Source: Curtobacterium caseinilyticum (GTDB taxonomy: Bacteria > Actinomycetota > Actinomycetes > Actinomycetales > Microbacteriaceae). Taken from it: a DNA stretch of 64,000 nt. The translations under genes and the position numbers were made by a program. The notes under the pieces are model-generated. The model was not told the DNA's origin. It worked only from the letters and a program-made list of their open reading frames with translations, and made no database searches. The stretch spans positions 474,890 to 538,889 of the forward strand of contig NZ_JAUCMN010000002.1 of assembly GCF_030363035.1 (NCBI RefSeq), given 5' to 3'. Below, one piece after another: positions 1 through 8,700 of this stretch; the first letter of the stretch is position 1; every line of letters starts with the position of its first letter.

Positions 1-383
1 ACTCGACCGGGGACAGCGGCACCGGTGCGGACGTCGACAAGGTGCGCTCCGGCACCGCCTTCGTCCGCGAGCGCCGTCCGGACCTGCTCGTCGAGGGCCC
101 CATCCAGTACGACGCCGCCGCCGACCCGACCGTGGCCCGCACGAAGATGCCGGACTCGCCGGTCGCCGGACGGGCGACCGTCTTCATCTTCCCCGACCTC
201 AACACCGGCAACAACACGTACAAGGCGGTCCAGCGCTCCGCCGGTGCCGTGGCCATCGGCCCGGTGCTCCAGGGCCTGCGGAAGCCCATCAACGACCTGT
301 CCCGCGGTGCGCTCGTCAGCGACATCGTGAACACCGTCGCGATCACCGCGATCCAGGCCGGCACCGCGACCGACGCGGCCTGA
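1..383 (+). CDS. pta: Phosphate acetyltransferase, C-terminal part (5' end outside window)
   Basis: This is the last ~127 codons of phosphate acetyltransferase, which interconverts acetyl-CoA and acetyl phosphate in the cytoplasm. The frame is open from base 3. The stretch [12 protein letters not shown], then [16 protein letters not shown] and a C-terminal [14 protein letters not shown] match the conserved PTA_PTB catalytic C-terminus. The stop is at 381-383, and acetate kinase follows 74 bases downstream in the same direction, the usual pta-ackA order. The start and any N-terminal DRTGG-type regulatory domain lie outside the window, so full length cannot be judged. Confidence 0.95.
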   Translation, partial: STGDSGTGADVDKVRSGTAFVRERRPDLLVEGPIQYDAAADPTVARTKMPDSPVAGRATVFIFPDLNTGNNTYKAVQRSAGAVAIGPVLQGLRKPINDLSRGALVSDIVNTVAITAIQAGTATDAA

Positions 384-418
384 CCGGCCCGGTCGACGCG
401 ACCCGACACGCACAAGCC

Positions 419-439
419 GCACCGCGCCTCCCGTCCGAC
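419..439. repeat. Half-copy of the dispersed GC-rich palindrome (family 1)
   Basis: The string CACCGCGCCTCCCGTCCG between pta and ackA is one arm of the palindrome found at many gene ends in this window (for example 51185-51234). The partner arm is absent, so it cannot form the hairpin. It looks like a remnant or a solo half-site. Confidence 0.6.
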
Positions 440-457
440 ACAGAAAGTGACACCCCC

Positions 458-1654
458 GTGACCGCAGCCCTCGTCGTCAACTCCGGATCGAGTTCGTTCA
501 AGTACCAGCTCATCGAGCTGGAGGGCGAGCGCACGCTCGCCTCGGGGCTCGTCGAACGCATCGGCGAGTCGTCCGGATCCTGGAAGCACACCAACGCGGT
601 GACGGGGGAGTCATCGTCGAACGACGCGGCGTCCGTGCCCGACCACGCTGCCGGGTTCCAGGCCATGATCGACGCCTTCGCGAAGGTCGGGCCGTCCTTC
701 GACGAGCACCCGCCCGCGGTCGTCGGGCACCGGGTCGTGCACGGCGGGACCACGTTCGACCGCGCGACGGTCGTGACCGAGGACGTCGAGCAGCAGATCG
801 AGGACCTGAACAGCCTCGCACCGCTGCACAACCCGGCGAACCTCGAGGGCATCCGGGCGGCGAAGCGGGTCTTCGCGGACGTGCCGCACGTCGCCGTGTT
901 CGACACCGCGTTCCACCAGACCATGCCGCCGCACGCGTACACGTACGCGATCCCGGCCGACCTGGCGGCGGAACACCGCATCCGCCGCTACGGGATGCAC
1001 GGGACGAGCCACAAGTACGTGTCCGAGCAGACCGCGGTCTTCCTCGACCGTCCGCTCGCGGAGCTCAAGACGATCGTGCTGCACCTCGGCAACGGGGCAT
1101 CGGCGGCCGCGATCGACGGCGGACGGTCCATCGAGACCTCGATGGGTCTGACACCGCTCGAGGGACTCGTGATGGGCACCCGCTCCGGCGACCTGGACCC
1201 CGCCGTGCTGATCCACCTGCACCGCGAGGCCGGACTCGGCTTCGACGAGCTCGACACCATGCTCAACAAGGAGTCCGGGCTGCTCGGCCTGACCGGCAAC
1301 GGGGACATGCGCGACGTGCAGGACGCGGCGCTCGGCGGCGACGAGGAAGCGGAGGCGGCGCTCGCCGTGTACCGGCACCGGATCCGTCGCTACGTCGGGG
1401 CGTACACGGCGCAGCTCGGTGGACTCGACGCGGTGGTCTTCACCGCGGGCGTGGGGGAGAACAACGCGCTGCTCCGCCGTCGGGTGCTGGCAGGGCTCGA
1501 GCACCTGGGGATCGAGGTCGACGACGACCGGAACGAGCTGCACTCGAAGGAGGCGCGACTGATCTCGACGGACACGTCGCGTGTCGCGGTGCTCGTCGTC
1601 CCCACGAACGAGGAGCTCGAGATCGCGCGGCAGTCGGCCGCCGTGGCGCTGTAG
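458..1654 (+). CDS. ackA: Acetate kinase
   Basis: 398 residues, the usual family length. The enzyme converts acetyl phosphate + ADP to acetate + ATP. Visible landmarks are the N-terminal LVVNSGSSSFKYQL signature, VVGHRVVHGG, YGMHGTSHKYV with a family-type catalytic His, the nucleotide-binding HLGNGASAAAI, TPLEGLVMGTRSGDLDP and the C-terminal VFTAGVGENN. The GTG start at 458 gives the family N-terminus (MTAALVVNSGSSS). It follows pta by 74 bases and is probably co-transcribed, forming the overflow/ATP-yielding acetate route. Acs at 31-33 kb covers the opposite direction. Confidence 0.98.
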   Translation: MTAALVVNSGSSSFKYQLIELEGERTLASGLVERIGESSGSWKHTNAVTGESSSNDAASVPDHAAGFQAMIDAFAKVGPSFDEHPPAVVGHRVVHGGTTFDRATVVTEDVEQQIEDLNSLAPLHNPANLEGIRAAKRVFADVPHVAVFDTAFHQTMPPHAYTYAIPADLAAEHRIRRYGMHGTSHKYVSEQTAVFLDRPLAELKTIVLHLGNGASAAAIDGGRSIETSMGLTPLEGLVMGTRSGDLDPAVLIHLHREAGLGFDELDTMLNKESGLLGLTGNGDMRDVQDAALGGDEEAEAALAVYRHRIRRYVGAYTAQLGGLDAVVFTAGVGENNALLRRRVLAGLEHLGIEVDDDRNELHSKEARLISTDTSRVAVLVVPTNEELEIARQSAAVAL

Positions 1655-1710
1655 CGGCGGCGCTGCTGCTGCCGCTGCCGCGCTCCGCTCCGCTCGGGAC
1701 GCGACGGTGA

Positions 1711-1745
1711 CACCGGGACCCCGCCGGATCGGCGGCGTCCCGGTG
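1711..1745. terminator. Hairpin between converging ackA and SDR gene
   Basis: Arms CACCGGGACCCCGCCG (1711-1726) and 1730-1745 pair over 16 positions with one C/C mismatch and a 3-nt loop. No clear U-tract on either side. Its position between two convergent genes fits a bidirectional terminator. Confidence 0.6.
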
Positions 1746-1780
1746 ATCCGCGGTCGCGCCGACGGAGGTGTCGTGCGTGG

Positions 1781-2455
1781 TCAGCTGATGGCGTGCAGGG
1801 CCGCGGGGATCGGGGTGTTCCCGCTCGTCACCTCGAACTGCACGCCGACCGCGGTGTCGTCGAGCAGGGCGTGCAGGACGACCGCGGCGACGTCGGCGCG
1901 CGGGATCGAACCGCGGGGGACCGTCCGCCCGACGTGCACCGTGCCCTGGGGCGGCGTGTCGAGGAGCGCGCCCGGCCGGACGATGGTCCACCGCAGGTTG
2001 CGCATCCGGATGTTCGCGTCCGCCTCGGACTTCGCCCGCAGGTACACCTGGAAGACGTCCGCCTCGGTCCGGGCCGGGACGACCGCGCGCTCCCGGTCGT
2101 AGGCATCGGCACCCATGGCCGAGACCATCACGTAGCGCTGGATCCCGATCCGCTCGGCGGCGTCCGCCAGGGTGATCGCAGCGTCGCGGTCGACGGACTC
2201 CTTGCGCTCCGCGCCGCTGTTCGGTCCGGCGCCGGCGGCGAAGACGACCGCGTCCACGCCGCGCAGGCGCAGTGCGAGCTCGTCGTCGTCCACCTGCTCG
2301 AGATCGACGACGAGGGCGGTCGCACCCTGCTGCTCGACGTCGGTCACGTGGGCGGGGTTGCGGATGATCGAGACGGCGTCGTGGCCTGCGTCGGTGACGA
2401 GTCGGGCGAGGAGCAGTGCGATCTGGCCGTGTCCTCCGGCGATGGCGATCTTCAT
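1781..2455 (-). CDS. NAD(P)-binding SDR-type oxidoreductase (atypical short-chain family)
   Basis: 224 residues. The N-terminal GGHGQIALLLARL is a Rossmann GxxGxx(G/A) turn directly after the first strand (MKIAIA). VDAVVFAAGAGPNSG, ADAAERIGIQRYVMVSAMG and TIVRPGALLD are typical of atypical SDRs that resemble nucleoside-diphosphate-sugar epimerases and NmrA-like or flavin-reductase-like proteins. No YxxxK catalytic pair is obvious, as in many of these proteins; substrate unknown. The ATG at 2455 lies 7 nt after CAGTAT (2463-2468), so the mRNA may be leaderless. It is divergent from the SRP RNA and convergent with ackA. Confidence 0.85.
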   Translation of the reverse strand: MKIAIAGGHGQIALLLARLVTDAGHDAVSIIRNPAHVTDVEQQGATALVVDLEQVDDDELALRLRGVDAVVFAAGAGPNSGAERKESVDRDAAITLADAAERIGIQRYVMVSAMGADAYDRERAVVPARTEADVFQVYLRAKSEADANIRMRNLRWTIVRPGALLDTPPQGTVHVGRTVPRGSIPRADVAAVVLHALLDDTAVGVQFEVTSGNTPIPAALHAIS

Positions 2456-2482
2456 GTGTCCGATACTGCCCGTCGCGTCCGG

Positions 2483-2488
2483 TAGACT
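2483..2488 (+). promoter_or_regulatory. -10 element of the SRP RNA gene
   Basis: TAGACT ends 6 bases before G2495, the first paired base of the SRP RNA, which sets the start point. A -35 element is not convincing. The same TAGACT hexamer is upstream of tRNA-Pro at 26716-26721 on the other strand. Confidence 0.6.
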
Positions 2489-2494
2489 TCCGGA

Positions 2495-2582
2495 GGCTCC
2501 TCACGTGACGCCATCCAGGCCAACTCCCCCAGGGCGGAAACGCAGCAAGGGTAACCGGGCTCTGGCGGGTGCGTGAGGAGTC
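2495..2582 (+). ncRNA. ffs: Small signal recognition particle RNA (4.5S type)
   Basis: The RNA scaffold that binds Ffh and guides membrane-protein targeting. The conserved apical domain is present: the CAGGGCGGAAACGCAGCA segment carries the GGAA tetraloop, and AAGGGTAACCGGGCTCTGG supplies the symmetric and asymmetric internal loops bound by the Ffh M domain. The ends close with CTCCTCACG (2497-2505) against CGTGAGGAG (2572-2580). The 88-nt estimate comes from this pairing, and a T-rich TCTTCTT follows. SRP RNA close to dnaX is a familiar actinobacterial arrangement, but here a 7.6-kb gene lies between them. Confidence 0.95.
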
Positions 2583-2679
2583 TTCTTCGTTCCGGCGCCG
2601 CGTCGGACGCGCGGCATCCGTGACGCGATTCCGCGCCGACGCGTGCGCTGAACCTGTCCGTGTGCAAAGATCTGCCTCA

Positions 2680-2760
2680 GGAACCCCCAACCAGGGTTCC
2701 GACCCTCTCCCGTCTCACCAGCGGGGGAGTCCGAGGATCAGGTGGCAGGCGCGCCTGCCA
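2680..2760 (+). promoter_or_regulatory. Structured leader with three hairpins before the giant repeat gene
   Basis: Three consecutive hairpins precede the ribosome binding site. They are GGAACCC/GGGTTCC (2680-2686 with 2694-2700), CTCTCCCG/CGGGGGAG (2705-2712 with 2722-2729, one G-U) and a perfect 18-bp palindrome TGGCAGGCGCGCCTGCCA (2743-2760). The palindrome ends immediately before the Shine-Dalgarno GGAAAAGGGA. A weak -10 candidate AAAGAT is at 2666-2671. It could be an mRNA control element or a protein operator. I could not match it to a riboswitch class. Confidence 0.5.
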
Positions 2761-2775
2761 GGAAAAGGGACACGC

Positions 2776-5700
2776 ATGCGCAGGCACGTGTCGCTTCGGG
2801 GTACCCCTGTACCCGCTGGAGCGGTCAACTGGACACGATGGATCACCGGCGACGGGAGCCGGGCTCGACGACGAGCCCCGGGCGACCGGAGCCTCCTCCT
2901 GCGCGGCGGTGTCGTCGCCACGGTGACGGCGCTCATCGCCGCCACCGTGGCGATCCAACCGGCCGCCGCGGCGCCGACCGACGTCACGGAGGCCGAGGGC
3001 GTGCTGCTCCGCGGCGGGGGTGTCGTCGACCTCGACGACATCGCGCAGCTCGCGGGCGCCTACGCCGCTCGCGGCGCCACCTCGGGCGGTGGGACGACCA
3101 GCCAGCCGGTGGACCTGCAGGCGCTCGACGCGGTCCGCGTCGGCCTCGGCAACGACATCGACCTGCTCGGGCCGCAGGGCATCCTGACGCTCGGCGTCGC
3201 CGGGCAGTACGCCTCGGCCACACCGACCGGTGCCACTGCGTCCTCGGGCGCGGTCACCGAGAACGGCGGCATCGGCGTCGGCACCGGCAGCGACGCCGGG
3301 CCGCGCAGCACCCTCGACCTGACGCAGCTCCTCGGGGTGGTCGGCGCGGACGACGTGCTGGCGAACGGGGAGCTCAGCTTCGGTGCGCTCGGGTCGACCA
3401 TCACCTCGACGCGCGGTGCACCGGTCACCACGACGACCGACTACGACATCGCGGACGCCGACCTCACGCTGCAGAGCCCCGCGGTCGCCGGCCTCACGCA
3501 GAGCCTGCGCACCGACCTGTCGGCCGTCTCGGACCGGCTCGACGCCACGATCGGTTCCGGCGGCGCGCTGAACGGGGTCGCGAACGGCCTCACCGGATCG
3601 CTCCAGCAGGCGGTCCAGCCGCTCGGCCTCATCACGCTGAACGGCACGCAGGTCACCGCGACGGCGGACCTCGACCTCCGGCCGGCACTCGACCGGGTCG
3701 CCGCCACGCCGCTGACCTCCGGCGCCGTCACCGTCGACCTCGGCACGGGGCGGATCACCGTCGACCTCGACGAGCTCACCGCGCTGAACGACCAGGGCCC
3801 GAACACGCCGGTGCTCACCGACGCGACGATCGCCGCGATCAACACGGCGCTCGCGGACATCCTCGAGCGGCAGCTGCCGACGCTGCTGCAGGCCGCGGTC
3901 GTCGAGATCGTGAACGCCACCGCCATCACCATCGACGTCTCCGCGAACGCCCAGCTCCGGACCGGAGTCCTGCCGCCCGTCGGCATCCCGGCACTGCAGC
4001 TCCGTGTCGCGACGACGCTGGGTGACGTGCTCGGCACGGCCTCGAACCCCGGCGGCCGCCAGATCACCGCCTCGGGCCTCGTCGGCGGTGCGATCGCACC
4101 GCTCTTCACGGGCCTCGTGGGCACGACCCTCCTGCCCGCCGTCGCCGGTGTCCTCGGCCCGGTCGTCGGCGGGGACGGCATCGCCGCGCTCGGTCGGACC
4201 CTGACCGCCACGACCACCGCGGTCGCCGGCGTCCTCGCACCCGCCGTCGCCCTCGTGCGACAGGTCGTCGACGTCACCGTCAACGTGCAGGACCCCGAGG
4301 GCGACTTCCGCGACCCCCGCGGTTCCGATGCCGGATCCCGCAGCGTGAGCGCGCTCCGCCTCGCGATCCTGCCGGACGTCGGCCCAAGCGCGGCGACGGT
4401 GGACCTCGCGACCTCGACGGTCCGTGCGACCGCGTTCGTCGCCCCGACGATCACCGCTCCGACCGCAGGGCAGCAGTTCAGCGTCCCGTCGGACTCGTCC
4501 ACGCGCTCGGTGACCGTCAGCGGCGCCGGCGAGCCCGGCGCCGCGATCGCCCTCGACGCCGGCGGCGGACGGACCGCGACCGCGACCGTCGGCGCGGACG
4601 GCACCTGGACGACGACGATCGCCGGAGTGCCCGTCGGTGACCAGACCGTCACCGCCACCCAGACGGTGGCCGGCGTCGCTGCCGGCTCCGCGACGCAGAC
4701 GTTCTCGATCGTCGCCCAGCGCCCGCTCGTGATCGCCACGCCGACCGCCGGTCAGCGCTTCACCACGGCCGGCACCACGGCGCCCGTGACCCTCACCGGG
4801 ACGGCGACCGCGAACGCCCGCATCGACATCGAGCTCGGCGGTGGGCTGACCGCGGACACGACGGCCGACGGCTCCGGCGCCTGGAGCGTCCGGGTCGACG
4901 CGGTCCCGGTCGGCGACCAGACCGCCAGCGTCACCCAGACCGTCGGTGACACCACGTCGGGCGCGGTCACCCGCGACTTCACGGTCGTGACCGCCGCCGG
5001 TCTGACGATCGACACCCCCACCGAGGGCCAGGACCTGCCGCTCGTCGGTGACACCCGTGACGTCGTCCTCACCGGCGCGGCCGAGCCCGACGCGCAGGTC
5101 GACGTCGACCTCGGCGGCGGCCGCACCGCCACCAGCACCGCGACGTCCGGCGGCACCTGGTCCGCCACGGTCGAGGACGTCCCGGCAGGTGCGTACACGG
5201 CCTCCGTGACCCAGACGGTCGACGGCACGACCAGCGGCGCCGTCACGCGGGACTTCACGGTCACCGCCGCCCCCGGTGTGACCATCGACGAACCCGCCGA
5301 CGGGAGCACCCTGACGGTCGCCGACGCCACCTCGACCACCACCGTCACGGTCACGGGCACCGCGGCGCCGGACGCGTCGGTCGCGGTCGACCTCGGCGGG
5401 TCCTTCGCCGCCGTCACCACCGCGGACGAGGACGGGGAGTGGACGGCGACGTTCGTCGGCGTCCCGGTCGGCCCACGCACCGTCACCGCTCGGCAGACCG
5501 TCGACGGTGCCACCTCGGACCCCGCGACCTCCGGGTTCGAGGTCGTCGCCGGCGCCCCGCTGACGATCGACGCCCCGGCCGACGGGGCCACCGTGACCGT
5601 GCTCGGTCCCGACGACACGACCGACCTGGCCGTGAGCGGGACCGCGGAGCCGGGTGCCGAGGTCCGCGTGTCGCTCGGCGGCGGTCTGACCGGCACGACA

Positions 5701-8700
5701 ACCGCCGACGACGACGGGGACTGGACGGTCACCGTGCCGGACGTGCCCGTCGGCCGGTACACCGTCTCGGCGACCCAGACCGTGGGCGGGACGACGTCGC
5801 CCGCCGTCGAGCAGACCGTCACCGTCGCGGCCGCCCGCGCGCTCACCGTCACGGCTCCGACGCAGGGGTCGACGACCCTGGTCGCGACCGACGACTCGGT
5901 GATCGACGTCCCGGTGACCGGCACGGCGCAGCCCGGTGCCGAGGTCCGCGTGGTCCTCGACGACGGCGACCCCGTCACGACGACCGCCGACGACGACGGC
6001 GCCTGGACCGTCACCCTGTCCGACGTCGCCACCGGTGACCACACGATCGCCGTGACGCAGACCGTCGGCGGCCGGACGTCCGACCCGGTCGAGCGCGACT
6101 TCGCGGTCGCGGCCGGTGACGCCCTCGTCATCGTCACCCCGACCGACGGCCAGCAGGTGCCCGTCACCAGCAGCGGTCAGGCCGCGGTCGTCGTGCGCGG
6201 TACCGCCACGGCCGGTGCGACCGTGACCGTCACGGTCGACGAGGGCGACCCCGTCGACGTGGTGGCCGACAGCGCGGGCAACTGGGCGACCGACCCGGTG
6301 CAGCTCGGCACCGGCGACCACACCGTCACCGCCGTCCAGACCGTGAACGGCACGACCGGCCCCGTCGAGACGCGGGACTTCGAGGTCCTGCCGGCCACCG
6401 CCATCACCATCGACAGCCCGGCCGTGGGGTCGCGCTTCGTGGTGGTCGACGAGGACGCGACCGCGACGGTGCCGATCAGCGGCACCGCCGAGCCCGGCGC
6501 GGACGTCACCGTCACGGTCGGCGACCTCGTCCTGACCACGACCGCGGGGGACGACGGGACCTGGACGGTCGAGGCCGAGGGGCTCGCTCCCGCGGGCGAC
6601 TACACGGTCGAGGCGACCCAGGACGTGGACGGCGCCACGACGGATGCCCTGCCCACCTCGTTCACGGTCGACGTGGCGACCCCGCTCGCCGTCACGTCCC
6701 CGTCGACCGCCCCGATCACGGTCGCCGGCGAGGACGTGGTCCGTGACGTCACGGTGCGGGGCACCGGACAGCCGGGTGTCGCCGTCGTCGCGACGATCGA
6801 CGACGGTGACCCGGCCGACGGCCAGGCCACCACGGTGGCCGCGGACGGCTCGTGGTCGGTGACCTTCCCCGGTGTCGGAGTCGGCGCCCACCCGGTCTCC
6901 GTCACGCAGACCCTGCCGGGCACCGTCTCGGACCCGGCGACGTCGGACCCCGTGACCCGGACCGTCACGATCGTCGCGGCGGACGCCGTCACGATCACCT
7001 CGCCGGAGGACGGCGCGGTCCTGCTCGTGCCGGACGCGGACGCCACGCGCGACGTCACGGTGACCGGCACGGCCGAGCCCGGTGCGCCGGTGACCGTGCG
7101 CGTCGGCGACGCCGAGGCGTCCACGACCGCCGACGACGAGGGGGACTGGACGGTCACCGTCGGGGGCGTGGGTGTCGGTGACCAGCCGGTCACCGCGACC
7201 CAGACGGTCGGCGGCACCACCGCCTCCAGTCCGGAGCAGACCGTCACGGTGCGCGCCGGAGCCGCGCTGCAGCTGACGACACCGGAGGACGGCGACGTCC
7301 TCACGGTCGCCGACCCGGACGGCACGGCGGACGTGGTGGCGAGCGGCCGAGCCGAGCCCGGCGCCCCCGTCACCGTGACGCTCTCCACCGGTGAGCGCGC
7401 CACGGTCGACGCCGACGAGGACGGTGCGTGGACGCACACCTTCGCGGACGTCCCGGTCGGCGACCACACCGTCCGCGCGACCCAGGTCGTCGGCGGGGTC
7501 ACCTCGGCACCGGTCAGCGCCGGCGTCTCGGTGCGGGCCGGAGCGCCGCTCACGGTCACCACCCCGGCCGGAGCGACCAGCGTCACCGTCGCCGACGACC
7601 GCGCGACGACCGACGTCGACTTCGCCGGCACCGGCGAGCCGGGCGCGACCGTCACGGTCGACCTCGGCGACGCCGGTTCGGCCGAGGCGACGGTCGACGA
7701 GGACGGCGCCTGGTCGACCACCGTCGAGGACGTCCCCGTGGGCTCATGGACCGCATCGGTCACGCAGTCGGTGAACGGCACGACGAGCGCCCCCGTCACC
7801 CGACCGGTCTCGGTCGTGGCGGCGGCGGAGCTCACGATCCGCCAGCCGGGCGACGAGCCGATCACCGTCGCGGACGACGCCGCCACCACGACCGTCACGG
7901 TCGCCGGTGACGCACAGCCCGGTGCGACGGTCACGGTCACGGTCGACGACCGCGACCCGGTCGAGACCACGGCCGGTCCCGACGGCAGCTGGAGCGTCGA
8001 CGTCGAGGACGTCGCCGTCGGGCAGCACGACGTCTCGGCGACCCAGACCGTGGGCGGGTCGACCTCGACCAGCCCGGTCGAGAGCACCTTCGAGGTCGCC
8101 CCGGCTGCCCCGGTGGAGGTCACCACCCCGGCCGACGGCCAGCAGGTCACGGTCGCGGACGAGGACGCCACGACGACGGTCACAGTCGGCGGCACGGCCG
8201 AGCCCGGTGCCACCGTGGTGGTCGACCTCGGCGGGGGCCGCGACGCCGCCACCACGGTCGGCGACGACGGAACCTGGCAGGTCGAGGTCCCCGGCGTGCC
8301 GGCGGGCAGCACGACCGTCAGCGTGACGCAGCAGGTCGGCGGCACCACGTCACAGCCCGTCATCGTCGGCATCGAGGTCGTGGTCGCCGACCCGGTCACG
8401 ATCGCCACCCCGGCGGACGGCTCGACCGTCCGCGTCGCCCAGGAGGACTCGCTCGCGACCATCACCGCGAACGGGGCCGCGGAGCCCGGCGCCGAGGTCC
8501 GCGTGACCCTCGACGACGGCGACCCGCAGACCGTGACGGCGACCGACGCGGGCACCTGGAGCGTCCGCTTCGCGCGGGTCGCCACGGGCGAGCACACGAT
8601 CCGGGCGACCCAGACGGTCGGTGGTTCGACGTCCGCACCCGTCGCGAGCACCTTCACCGTCGCGCCGGGCGCAGCCCTCACGGTGACCTCGCCGACCGAC

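Noticed and set aside
2680..2760. c-di-AMP (ydaO-type) or other known riboswitch before the giant gene
   Set aside because: Hairpins are simple and sequential; the conserved ydaO core with its pseudoknot segments is not visible.
2677..7467. A 1596-codon open frame on the minus strand opposite the giant repeat gene
   Set aside because: It mirrors the repeat gene codon by codon, is Arg/Gly/Asp-rich with no domain, and has no start signal. Long antisense frames are expected opposite high-GC repeats. The same applies to 6600-10514 and 8350-10497 minus.
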